From contig QPFY01000015.1 of the NCBI GenBank assembly GCA_003665825.1, positions 434,001 to 498,000 on the forward strand: 64,000 bases of DNA. The letters run 5' to 3'. The notes under the pieces are model-generated. The model saw only the letters and a list, made by a program, of their open reading frames with translations. It was not told the origin of the DNA and made no database searches. This document shows positions 48,231 through 58,820 of the stretch, piece after piece. This stretch comes from Microbotryum silenes-acaulis. Its lineage: Eukaryota; Basidiomycota; Microbotryomycetes; Microbotryales; Microbotryaceae. The position numbers were made by a program, and so were the translations under genes. Position 1 is the stretch's first letter. Each line of letters begins with the position of its first letter.

Positions 48231-51103
48231 CTACACAAACAAGCTCGTATCTAGACCCTCGCCGAAATCCAAAGATAAGATCTTACGGTCATGACTTGAA
48301 CTGCGTACCAAAAAGAGCATGAATCAAGGGCACCTCGTTTTCGAGCTGCAGCGAGAACTGTGAAGACTCACCTGAAGATGCGCGATGCATCAAATTCGAC
48401 ATGAAAGACCAAACTCGTGTGTTGCTTGTACTTGGCCAGTTCAGACTCGCTCTTCCAATCCCAGACCCTCGTTGTGCGATCGTAGCTTCCACTGAGGATC
48501 AAACCTCTTGCCTCGTCGAACGCCAAGCTGCGTACGAGGTCCGTGTGCCCCCTGAGGACGGCCAAACAGGTCCCCGTCGTGACATCCCAGATGCGAATCA
48601 TCTTGTCGTTCGAACCACTCGCGACGAGCGTCCCCGAAGCGGATAAAGCTGCGCAGGCTAACCCTCGTTCGTGACCCGTGAAGACTCGTTCGACCTCCCC
48701 TGTGAGAACATTCCACATCTTCATGGTCGCATCGCCCGAGGCCGAGACGACGCGGTTATTGTGGAGCTGCACGGCGTTAACGGGACCGCGGTGGCCGGCG
48801 AGTACGCGGTACAGTTCACCTGTCGAGCGATGCCAGACTCGGATCGTCGTGTCCTGCGAACAAAAGCAAAGCTCATCAGTCGGGCGGGCAGCTCTCGGCA
48901 CGAGCTAGAGGTGAAAAGGAAAACCGACCTTGGAGCAACTGACGATCCACTGATCGTCAAAGGTCAAATCCAACACAGCCATGTTGTGCCCAACCAACTG
49001 CATCGTCGCTTCCCACTGCCCCCTTCCCGTGATTGGATCCCCGACGAGGTCCCAGACGAGAATCGTTGAATCGCTGGAGCCCGTGATCAAGACCTTGTCG
49101 TCGTAGCGCAGGCACAATACGCTCCCTTCGTGGCCCGTCAAAACCTTGGTCGTACGTCCCGTCGCGATGTCCCAGACGCGGACCGAGCGATCCCGAGATC
49201 CCGAGATGATCTTCTTGGGGTCGAACTGGAGGCAGTAGACGCTGTCGGTGTGGCCCTTGTACCAGTTCGAACGAGGCGCGGCCCGCTTCCAGCGCTCTTC
49301 GACGAGGTACCGATCGCGGAAAAGGCGAGGCCAATTGAGCGTCAAGGGCGCGGATGGAATAGATCCAAGCAGAGGGGAAGGTATGGAGCCCAGAGGAGGC
49401 AACGTCGCCGACGAGTTGCGCCGCGAAGGACCGAGGGAGGGCGGGAGGTGAGCGATCGAAGATGCAAGGTTTGCCAACGCCGATGAGGAGCCGGCCCGGG
49501 ACAGAGGCACGCCCGCCGACGAATGGGTTCGTGGGGGTGCCGCAAAGGCGTTCGTCGCGACCGTCGACGTCGAAGGTGGGGCCGTTGAGATGACCGAGGG
49601 TGCGGTCCGACGTGGGATTGCGCCGGGCAGGATCTGCGACGCATGGGCCCAACTCGAATCGCTACCCATACTCGCCGACATGGGGTCTTCGGCGGTTTCA
49701 CGGGTTGGCGTCGCTCTTGTGGCGAGAGGAGTCAAGCTGAGCGAACCCAGCGTGTCGACCATGTCCGAGATGCGTCGCACGAGTCGTGTCGGCGTCTCTG
49801 GTCCGGATCCGGATGCTTCGCCGCCAGCGTTCGAGCGCCGCGAGCCGTCTCGTCGCATCGCGCTCGTGACCGCTCGTCGAATCGAGGGTGGCTTGGAAGA
49901 GGCGTCATGGTAGATTGACGAGGCGACCGATGGTGCGACGGGTTCACGAATGCGCCACCCGGCGTGCTGGTGAAAGAGGTCGCGCCAGATCACGTTGTCG
50001 AGGGCCAAGAGGCGCCAGGTGCGAGAGACGGCCGAGGCCTCGAGTAAGGTGACGTGGTCGAGGTGCAGCAAGATGAACAGCGAAATTTCAATGGGGAGAG
50101 AGCACAAGAAGTCTGAGAGGAAGTGAAATATGCGCATGATCCATCAGCACATGTCTCCATAGCCCGTTCCTCGTCGAACTGGTGAAGACTGACCAACTTT
50201 GCCTTGCGATCCATCGACGAAGCAGGCCTCGTCGTCGACGACTACCCCTTCATCGCCATCAAGGACCTCGTTCAACGCCGATGCGTCGTGATCGCTATCA
50301 TCGCTGTTCGCACTCCCTTGCGTAGGTGCTGCCTTGCCACTGCTATTGCTACCGGCGTGGAAGCCCGGTGAACCGGCGCCGAGGTGGGGCCACCGCGGTC
50401 GGAACCGGTCCCAAGATTCGGAGAGGCGAGAAGGAGAGATCGAGCCGGCTGCAGCAGCAGCAGCTGGGCTGGTCGGAGAGGCGGGACTGCGGTTGATTTG
50501 TGTCGGAGTGCGTTGGTGCTGGACTCTCCTCAGCCTCGACAACACCGGCTCGGGGTCAATCGAGAAGTGGGACGAGAGGAAACCGGCTGCCGAGGATGAG
50601 GCAGGCGGCGATGCAGGTGGGTGGGGGGCGGCCGAGCTCGAGGCGTATGGTACGCTCGCGGATCTCCGGTGCATTCGACCGGGTACGTCGGGCTCATGGT
50701 CACCGTCGGAAGTAGCGTCCGCGTCCTCGTCGTGGGCACCCTCGGCGTGATTCTCGTCTTGATTTGGGTCGCGCTCGTTCTCGACGTCACGTGGACCGGT
50801 GCTGGTCGAAGGTGAGCCGGAGAGGCGATGCCACAGGTGAACCAGGGACCGCGTAGGTGCGCTTGTGCTGCTCGGCATGCTCGTCATCGCAGCTGTCGTC
50901 TTGTGTGATGTCGATGGAGCGGGTCGTGGGTGCGGTCGCATGTAGAGGGGCCGACTCGGAGCGTCCTCCAAGGTGGCAGGACTGGGTCGCTGCTCCTCCT
51001 CGTCTGCATTCGATCCCGATGGAGAGACATGCTCCCCTTGCATACCATTCATAGGCCGCGAGTAACCGACTCGTCCGACAATGGCTGTGGCGAAACAACC
51101 CAA
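48231..51103 (-). CDS. F-box/WD40-repeat protein (SCF substrate adaptor)
   Basis: Four exons on the minus strand: 50194-51103, 48929-50112, 48372-48853, 48231-48300; 881 aa from the first ATG (a start at 51052 is also possible). Residues 1-300 are Ser/Pro/Ala-rich and disordered. The F-box (about 304-345, DFLCSLPIEISLFILLHLD) should bind Skp1. After a second Ser/Pro/Thr-rich linker comes NWPRLFRDRYLVEERW, a segment common just before F-box-associated propellers. The WD40 propeller (about 560-875) has repeats such as GHTDSVYCLQFD, SGSRDRSVRVWD, GSSDSTILVWD, ASGDATMKMWN, SGSNDKMIRIWD and SGSYDRTTRVWD. It would select phosphorylated targets for ubiquitination, as Cdc4, Met30 and Pof proteins do; the targets are unknown. 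The last exon (70 nt) completes the final blade (SSSHDRKILSLDF). Confidence 0.9.
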
Positions 51104-51709
51104 ACCGAAAGAGCCCGGTGTAGTCGGAGGGCAACTATAGCTTGCTATCCCAGGGAAGGCACTCGCATCTGGGCACTCGATCCAGGCGCGCCCGGCTCGT
51201 GCAGTGCAGTGGGCCTATACCAATGTTTCTACCTATCTACATCTACTTATAATCTTGCACCACGAAATACCTCCATACAATAAGCATTCCATGCTAACTA
51301 CTTTATTTCGTCCGAACCAACGGCCCTGCCAGTAGGTGTCGCACCACACACCAACTCCGACGGGGCACTCAGAATCTTCAACCGACTCGGAGGCATGTGC
51401 TTGAGTGTGCAATTGTGGGCTCATCAGTGCAATTTCTTGCAAATGAAGTTGGAACCGTTGTAGTGTGTGCACTCCAATACACACCGATTAACGCCGATTC
51501 TGGGGCGTCGCGGCGACTCACATGTGAGTCACGCCGATCGGCATAGACCGGCATCAAGCTTGCTAGCCGGCGCCTGAGCCTGTTAAACCAGCGCCCTGCA
51601 GCCCACTTGGAGTCTTAGGGAGAGCACATGTCTTGATTCGTGTACGCGATACCTATCAAGGCTCATCCGCGTACCTCTGTCTCGGATCCCTCCCATTCAC
51701 CGTGCGACC
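51104..51709. promoter_or_regulatory. Divergent promoter with AP-1-like palindrome
   Basis: Separates the F-box gene (leftwards) from the epoxide hydrolase (rightwards). A perfect 16-bp palindrome, GACTCACATGTGAGTC, lies at 51515-51530 and overlaps TGAGTCA, the core bound by AP-1/Gcn4-type bZIP factors. Nearby CGCCGAT repeats surround it. Function is inferred only. Confidence 0.5.
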
Positions 51710-53547
51710 ATGTCATCGGGACTACACACCTTCATCGCCCCTCCTCGTCCCTTCACGATCCAGTTCGACCCCGCGGAAGTCGACGAGCTCAACGAGCGTC
51801 TCCTCCGAGCAAGGTGGCCTCTCGTCGATGCCGTACCTGATGACCGCTCCCCGAACGACCCCGCACCGTTTGGCATGGGGCCAGGTGAGTTTGAGTCCAA
51901 TTCACCTACATCACAGCTTCATGTGTAGTGCTGACTCCCGCTTCTGCCCATCTTACAAACCTGGCAACCGCCTCGCTACCATGGCAACCCGGCGTGCTTC
52001 GAATTCTGTCCTCGGTCCCTCGGCGTTCTCGACTCTGGCCTTCCGATCTCGCTCACGTGAAAAAAACATCTCACTTCTCTTTTCCGACATGGTCGCCGGG
52101 CGCACCTCGCGCATTTCGGAGTCTCCGACAGGCCCAACGATCAAGTTGATGAAGGAACTCGCCGAGGAATGGAGGACCAAGTACCAGTGGAAGGACACCG
52201 AGAACCACTTCAACACGTGAGTGAGGCGCAACTCGCCGAGCTCGACAATTCCGTTCCCTCGCCAGGCGCGAATCGGGATCCTTGTCGTTCGATTCTGATC
52301 GACTCCTCTACACTATTCATGCAGCTTTAAACACTACAAGGTGGAAATTGAGAACCTCGATATCCACTTTTTGCACCACCCTTCGACCCACTCGAACGCC
52401 AAGGCCCTCATCCTCTGTCACGGTTGGCCCGGTGCGTGCAGATTCTGCCCCACTGGCAATTCGTTTCAACTACTGACCGCTCGCATGCACGGACTCAATT
52501 GGTCCATTATCCTTCCACCACAGGCTCCTTCTCCGAGTTCCTGCACATGATCCCGTTGTTGACCGACCCTGTCTCGTCGACGCAGCAAGCCTACCACGTC
52601 GTCGTCCCCTCGATGCCCGGTTTCACTTTTTCGGACCCGCCCCCTACGTCGAAGTGGTGCATGGATGACACCGCGCGAGTCTACGACAAGCTCATGACCG
52701 GCTTAGGGTATCACGAGTACGGTGCGCAAGGTGGTGATTGGGGATCTATCACTGCGCGTTGTCTCGGGGCGTTGCACGATGATCATTGCAAAGGTGTGCG
52801 ATCCACTTTCCCGGGCTGGCATGGCTCCAGCGCCGAAAGCGATCAACTGACCGGCAATGCTCTTCGCTTTTTACAGCCGTTCATCTCAACTTCCTCCCCG
52901 CCAGCCCCGAAGGTATCCTCGGCATGATCCCTCCTCGTCTCTTACTTTCCTACCTCCCAAGCTTCATCATGCCCGATCTCCGACGCCAACGCCTCCTCCG
53001 CGCCCTTGATTACATCGAAAAGGGATCAGCCTACTACGCGATCCAAAACCTGACCCCAAGAACCGCGACCTTCGGTCTCAACGATTCGCCCATCGGACTC
53101 CTTTCCTGGATCGCCGAAAAGATGATACCCTTCATCGACGCTGCGATGGCCACGCAGCCAACGCCGACCTTGACGCGATGGACCTTGTACGAGACCTGCA
53201 CGCTGTATTGGTTGACCCATTCGATCGGGACCAGTTTCTCACCTTATTCCCAGAATCGGCACTTTAAAGATTTTTTGACGGACCCCAAGTATCGTTTGGA
53301 GAACATGGCCTTGTCGACGTTCCCGAATGAGATCGTGATCAGTCCCGTCGAGTGGGTCAAGAAGACAGGCGATCTCAAGTGGAACAAAGGTCGGTGCTCT
53401 GCTGTTCTTGGGCGCCTTGATGAAGAGTATCACTGACGGATACGTATCCTTACAGAACATACCGATGGTGGGCATTTCGTGGCGGTTGAGTTGCCCCAGG
53501 TTTTGACCGATCATGTTCGGGAGGCCTTTGAAAAGATTTGGATGTAG
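51710..53547 (+). CDS. Epoxide hydrolase, microsomal (EHN) type
   Basis: Six exons: 51710-51884, 52132-52216, 52325-52431, 52524-52793, 52877-53389, 53456-53547; 413 aa. It opens epoxides to diols with water through an ester on an aspartate. The N-terminal EHN domain (about 10-100: PFTIQFDPAEVDELNERLL, EEWRTKYQW) precedes the alpha/beta-hydrolase core, with oxyanion motif HGWPG (119-123), nucleophile Asp194 in GAQGGDWGS and catalytic His390 in DGGHFVAVE. The N-terminus lacks an obvious membrane anchor, unlike mammalian mEH. Intron 1 is 247 nt; skipping it gives the expected EHN continuity. Likely roles are detoxification or lipid-epoxide metabolism. Confidence 0.93.
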
Positions 53548-53648
53548 CGCACCAACAAGAACAAAAAATACCTAGAATCTCTTTCATTCCAGAAGGGAGG
53601 TGTGCGACGGTGCAATCGGATGTGTGCTCCCAAATTACAAACCCTCTC

Positions 53649-54890
53649 TCAAACGACCTGCTTGATCTCCTGCTCGCCATGCATCGTCCCCAACTTGACC
53701 TCGAGCGCCTCCTCGTCGATCCATTCGTCCTCGTCATCAAACTCTTCCTCCTCCCAAGCCCATTCCGGATCCACGCGATGGATCAGTTCATCCACCGCGT
53801 CCAGTTCGACAACGACGTTCCGCTTCTTGACGATGTCCCATACCTTCAACTGATCCATCTGCTTGATACAACTGAGGTTCTCCAAGTTACCAGCGGAGAG
53901 CTCGAACTTGGCTTGAGCGCTCAACTCCAAAGGGTCTGATTTGGTGCCCAAGATGAATAACGTATCGGACCACTCTTTTCGAAGGACGTTTTCGTTCAAT
54001 TTGCGAGTCGAAATGAGGTCCATCCCGATTCGTTCGACGACGTTCAACCCGCCGACTCGCCACTTATCACTCAACCCGACGCTCAAACCCAATCGCTCCT
54101 CTTTACGATTCACCAACCTCGCCCAACCGTCCGGTCCTTTAGGTCGTTTCCCGAACGCCCTCCCACCACCTTTCAACATCGGTGAACCGCGCGAGCCGAG
54201 TCGGGCTCGACCGGTCCCTTTTTGGGGTCGGATTTTTTTACCCGAATAGGCGACCTCGCGACGGTTCTTGGTTGCTGCTGTGCCCGTGCGCAATGAGGCG
54301 AGGTGGGCGACGATGAGCTTGTGGAGTAGCGAGGGACGCGAGGGGGCGTTGAACAAGGGTGCTGGGAGGGGAACGAGGAGGGGGGAGTCGGAGGTTTTAG
54401 AGGAGGAGGAAGACGAGGAAGTCGAAGGGAAGAGTGAGCCCAGGGGGACGTGGACGTAAGGGTGGTACGGGGTAGGAGGAGCTGTAGGGATGAACGAACT
54501 AGGATGAGCGTATGATTCTTGGAGTGGTTCAGTAGGCCCCCAAACAGCACTCACGAGTCGAGGACGGCAGTCGCTGCTTGACCGGCTTGGACGGAGCTGG
54601 TGGAGGTGGTGGTGTCGCGGCGACCTGTTTCAAAGAAGCGGCAGGCGCAACTTCTACTGTTGCTGCTTCATTCGGTTCGGCAGCCGTTGCGTTGGGTAAT
54701 GTCACGGCATCGGCAGCGGTAGCGAGTGTGCGACGGGCACTACCGCTCGACGAACACGCCGCCGTAAAAGTCGTGGCTGAAGCCTGTATTCAGCACGATA
54801 AGTATCAGCATTCCCTTCATCGTTATTCGCCGTAGCCTGGGTCAATGCACTTACCCTGACAACGATGCGCGGTAGGCTCAGCAGCGTCAT
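53649..54890 (-). CDS. MRPL4: Mitochondrial ribosomal protein uL4m
   Basis: Three exons on the minus strand: 54855-54890, 54555-54783, 53649-54481; 365 aa. It is a structural protein of the mitochondrial large ribosomal subunit lining the exit tunnel. The start MTLLSLPRIVVR followed by an Ala/Ser/Thr-rich stretch is a good mitochondrial presequence, joined over two in-phase introns. The uL4 signature is clear: ATKNRREVAYSGKKIRPQKG, GRARLGSRGSPMLKGGG, RAFGKRPK. A C-terminal acidic extension (WAWEEEEFDDEDEW) is not part of the bacterial protein. Only 101 bases separate its stop from that of the epoxide hydrolase. Confidence 0.93.
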
Positions 54891-55479
54891 GATCGGGTCG
54901 GGGCTCTGAGGTCGTGGGTTGCGAACGGCAAGCTGCGATCGCGCCAACCCGCTCAGCAGCTTAAGGTCATTATTCTCGATCGACTCGGGTACTTTGGGGG
55001 AGTACAACTGACTTCGCTCTGCTGGTAAAAGTTATCCTGGCTACGACAGTGTATCGCAATTTCAATCAGAAGGAATGGAGAAAACCAAAGAAATCAGAAG
55101 TCGACACAAAAGGAATAAACCGCACGCTGATTCAAATCGAAGAAAAAGAAAAGGGGTCGCCCCCTCCAAGCCTCCTTCTCCTCGGACCAACATGGATTCA
55201 CCTTCATTATAACGCATCACAGTTCGTCATTTTTCCCAAAAAGACCTTTCCAAGCCCCAGCTCAAAACTATAAATGTCCAGAGTAGTCCGAATCGAGTTC
55301 ATTCTTTTCTTCCCTCCACCGAAGGTAAGAGAGAGAGAAAAGAATGACCGCGAATTGCACTGAAGCGGTGAACCGAGGCAAACAACCCGGGTAAAAGGTA
55401 GACCCTTCTTCCCAAGTGCGGAGGGAAAGAAAGAAAGAGGGAAGCACGATCACCCCGACTGCCATCGGTTCATCGCATC
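54891..55479. other. Intergenic, A-rich; no gene recognised
   Basis: Upstream of uL4m. A purine-rich stretch lies at 55050-55160 on the + strand. Nothing else assigned. Confidence 0.5.
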
Positions 55480-55755
55480 TCAAGCTTGCCAAGCGAGATC
55501 GCATCCCTCCTCGATTTCCCTCGGGTCCTCGATCCCCGCACACCCCTCGAACGCACATCCCAATCTCGTAAAACGAATCCCCGAAGATGGTACCCCCGAA
55601 TTGTTCCTCACCAGATCGAGCCGCAGTTCCACAATCCGCCTGTGAAACCTCTCCGACCATACTCCCCGCCAGACCTCCTCCCCCTTAGCAACATCCCGCG
55701 ACGTTAACTCCGACCCTGGCTGATCCCGACCGAAAATCCCGTCCCTCGGCTTGAC
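55480..55755 (-). CDS. Probable terminal exon of an unrecognised gene
   Basis: A 91-codon minus-strand frame directly after a strong acceptor (pyrimidine tract at about 55797-55825, then CGTAG at 55756-55760). It reads VKPRDGIFGRDQPGSE, then a helix-like stretch (EVWRGVWSERFHRRIVELRL), then IRFTRLGCAFEGCAGIEDP and a stop at 55480. Composition looks like genuine protein. The upstream exon may be the minus frame near 55848-55990 (ending RRAEIGR before GTGAGC), which joins in phase. A candidate 5' exon lies near 56376 (MSTFRLDLFFSFDDRA after a CT-rich stretch), but I could not connect all parts. No family recognised. It conflicts with the + strand model over the same region. Confidence 0.4.
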   Translation of the reverse strand, partial: VKPRDGIFGRDQPGSELTSRDVAKGEEVWRGVWSERFHRRIVELRLDLVRNNSGVPSSGIRFTRLGCAFEGCAGIEDPREIEEGCDLAWQA

Positions 55756-56686
55756 CTACGTCGATCGAATAACTCGTCGTCCAAAAGGGTGCTCGTGGAG
55801 GAAAAGGAAAGGGAAGGAACAAACAGCCTGGATTCGAAGAAGCTCACCCTCCCGATCTCTGCTCGCCGAATCCCAACTCTTGCGACACCCCCAAGGCCCA
55901 AGAAAGTTATGGAGGAACGATCCCCAGACCCAAGGCCAGACCGTCCCATTCGACCCTCTTCACATCCCCGCGAAGCCCTCGCCCTTCTCTCTATCAATCG
56001 AGGATCTTGGGGCGTGAACCTTGATCGGAAAAGACGTGATAAGGTTCGAAAAAAGGCCGACCTGAACGAAGATCGGAAGACAATCCCCCCATGCCTTTCC
56101 TGTTCCCGTAATAGAAAGCGCCGACGTGAAAAGTGAGGACACCGACGAGAGGAGCCGAAAGAAGAGGTTCGAACAGGTGCGGGCCTTTCGACCCCGTTTC
56201 CAAACCCGTCCTAAACCGACGACTCGCTACCAGATGGGAACGAATCGAGACGACCGAGCGCAGAACCAAATCCAAGAGACGTGGTTAGACCCCGATCGAG
56301 ACCAAAGCGACGGAGAGAGCGCACGATCGTCGAACGAGAAGAAGAGATCAAGACGAAAGGTAGACATTGGAGAAGAAGGAGGAAAAGGAACGAGCCCGAA
56401 ACGGCTTCATAGGAAGATCGAAGCGACGGGTAAAGGCGAACCAGCCAGAAACGCGACTCCGCGAAGGGCTACGTTCCCGAACTGGAGCCTTGACGAGGTC
56501 ACATTTGTCTGGTCGTGCGTGATGCGCAAGTTATCACAACGCGCCGCGTCGTCTGGACGATTCCAACGATGGTCCGCTGTAGTGAGCAGCGGGTTCGAAG
56601 AAGAGGTGGATTATACTCGGACCTTGACCCCGTTGCGAAGGAGGTGGGAAAAAGAGGGCACGCGTGAAAAACGGAGGGCCAGCTGA
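55708..56686 (+). CDS. Possible SANT/Myb-like protein, model uncertain
   Basis: A + strand frame open from 55708 to 56035 can be joined in phase across a 79-nt intron (56036-56114, donor GTGATA, acceptor TAATAG) to a frame ending at 56686. The second part is highly charged (Arg, Lys, Glu, Asp) and ends with WSLDEVTFVWSCVMRKL, a Trp-rich segment and LRRRWEKEG, which loosely resembles a SANT/Myb-like helix-turn-helix. No start codon was identified. The weak donor and the competing minus-strand frames keep confidence low. Confidence 0.3.
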
Positions 56687-57003
56687 GCCAGGGAACACAG
56701 GACCGAAGTCCCCCACCCCTGGCAAAGCTGCTGCGATCAACACCGGCAAAACATTAAAGTTCCTCTGTGGGTGGGCAACGAATCGCGGTCTTGGGCTTTG
56801 AGCTGGTGGGCGAGGAAGGTGGGGGAACAGAGTCAACGACTGTTTAGAATGCGCGCGAGCAAGCGACGCGCAGTTTCAAGGACCGCATTAGACCGCATTA
56901 GTACAGGATGGCGCGTGGGTAGGAATGGTCGATTCCAAAGCAATGAGGCACCGAAAATTCAAACAACTGATCACGATCAACTACCCGAACTTGCAAGACC
57001 GCT
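56687..57003. other. Short region, nothing recognised
   Basis: No domain-bearing frame or RNA gene. The 12-base motif GACCGCATTA(GT/GA) occurs twice in tandem near 56880-56900. Confidence 0.4.
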
Positions 57004-57585
57004 TCAGAGATCTTTCGGCGACGGTTTGGGAGTCTCGATGAGTCTCACGTTTCTGAGGGGGCATTCCTTCACTTTTCTTAGGAGCCAATCAAATTTGCTC
57101 CGAAGTTCGTCCGAGACGATGTGACCCCGCCGACTCGCGAGACGTCGGCGATCAATTTCCAAACGTCGAAGCAGCCCAGAGCTTGAACCCGAGGCTTCCA
57201 ATCAGAATCATATTCTGAGAGTGAAACGTAGGTAGGAACTGTTGAACTTCGCTCCATCTCACTTCTAGGACAATATGCGCTCACTGAAGTAGAGGTGCCT
57301 CGCCTTTTGGTGCAGTGGTATATTGCTCCTTCATAGGAACTCCTTCTCGTCCCTAGCAAGACTTACCATTGGCAAAAGGCGCGGGCCGCGATGTGCATAG
57401 GGGTCTTGGCTCCGTAATGTTGCACGAATCTGATCGAGCCAGTGTCGTGGGTGCCCCCCAGCGTGATCATGACGCGGGTTATCCGGAGTATAAAAAGCCA
57501 GAATAACAAAATTGTCGCCACTACTTTGGGATCCCACTTTCTTCGGAAAACCACGTTCAAGAAGTTGGCGCACGGTCCGACTCAT
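57004..57585 (-). CDS. Hypothetical coding region, low-bias codons, model unresolved
   Basis: A first exon from 57585 (MSRTVRQLLERGFPKK ... GPRLLPM) ends at a good GTAAGT donor near 57370. Downstream on the same strand two overlapping frames look protein-like: one ending ADVSRVGGVTSS...IGS at 57078, another reading IVSDELRSKFDWLLRKVKE and stopping at 57004. I could not choose a single spliced product. Third codon positions are far less C/G-biased than in neighbouring genes, so this may be a young, rapidly evolving or degenerate gene. No family recognised. Confidence 0.3.
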
Positions 57586-58409
57586 CGCATCGCTCTTCGA
57601 CTGTAGGAGCCCGAGTCAGGAAAGACTTGCGCCCCTACTCACGACAAGACTAGAAGTGGACTCGGCGAACCTCGCCCTGTAGATGGTAGCCGCGGAGCGC
57701 AATAAGTGTCCTGCTCAAGCCACGCTCACGCGGCTTCCTGCGTCGTCGGTTCCTTGCGATTCGATAGGCGCTTGTGCCTTCCTTCTGACTCGGGGTAGGC
57801 AAGTACCTGACGATCAGCATTAAGCCTAGTTCTCATGGTCGGTGGAATATATGTTCTCTTGCATTAAAACTTGGATAGGACGCTATAAGCACACTTGCTT
57901 TGTCTTCGAGCTGATGGGAAAGAGTGAGCAGGCTGGCGGAAAGGGGCCCATCGGGAAAACTCGACGCCGCCGATGCCTAATGAGAAGCAAGGGATTGCGA
58001 CCGACCCAGCAACATGCAAACTTGCGTGATGCCCCAGTACTCCGTTCGAAACTGAGTCCAGCCTCATCGACAAACGTCGCCGGCCCCTGCCTGACGAGCC
58101 CCTTTCGGGGGTGCCTTGCTGTGCTCTTTTTGTCACGGCCCTCGGAAGCTCAGTTGAAGCCGATCCGGGGGAGACATTGCCAAGCCAGACTTCCCATCCA
58201 TACCCCTTTCTGAGAGGATGAACTCGGCAATTCTGCATCGGAAGTTCGGCCCGCCGCCCCCTGCGCCACCCTACACCCACAACTGTCGGTGTTTCGCCAC
58301 CCGCCGTTGTAGGCCCCCCTTTCCCTTCTGTCACGTCGCCAGGTCTGTCCACGACAACACGCGTCAACCATTTCGCACCTCGTCACCAATCCAAACCACG
58401 AGCCTTACG
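57586..58409. other. Intergenic upstream of the secreted protein gene
   Basis: No supported gene. CT-rich towards 58330-58400, fitting a promoter for the gene that follows. Confidence 0.45.
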
Positions 58410-58820
58410 ATGAAACTCGTTTTCAGCTTTGCAAGCCTTGCCTTAATGAGTGTCTATCTTGGCGGAGCCGCTGCTCTCCCTGTCGTGTCCAAGTCTGGTC
58501 ACGAGGCGACTCAGGGGCTTGAGCCCACGGCAGCCACGGTGACGGTGCATGATCTCACCGCGACGAGTCAGAGCACCCCCCAGCACCAGGCGTACGAGGG
58601 AGAGTCCAAGTTCATCTCTATTGGAAAAATCTTCCACAAGATTGGAATTCCCGTTCCCGTTGGAAGTGGGTCACAGTCACAGCCTCGACCCGGTGGGTCG
58701 CGGAGCAATAGCATCACAAAGACACCCTGCTATTTGGCGTGCAGTCTTTATAACAGGTCGGTCCTTTCAGCCAGAAGTCTTGTTCAACTCCACTCTTTAT
58801 GTTCCGACTACCTCGGCTGA
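58410..58820 (+). CDS. Small secreted protein (hypothetical)
   Basis: A 136-aa frame starting MKLVFSFASLALMSVYLGG, a classical signal peptide with likely cleavage after AAALP. The mature part is Ser/Thr/Gln-rich, with KFISIGKIFHKIGIPVP and Cys residues towards the end (PCYLACSLY, SLCSDYLG). An ATG 64 codons upstream in frame lacks the signal peptide context. The 3' end is uncertain, since GGTCGGT near 58756 could be a donor. Could be an extracellular or host-interaction protein; function unknown. Confidence 0.5.
   Translation: MKLVFSFASLALMSVYLGGAAALPVVSKSGHEATQGLEPTAATVTVHDLTATSQSTPQHQAYEGESKFISIGKIFHKIGIPVPVGSGSQSQPRPGGSRSNSITKTPCYLACSLYNRSVLSARSLVQLHSLCSDYLG

Noticed and set aside
57290..57380. 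tRNA-like sequence (GGTGCAGTGGTATATTGC)
   Set aside because: It resembles a D-arm, but no T-arm consensus follows and the anticodon stem does not pair.
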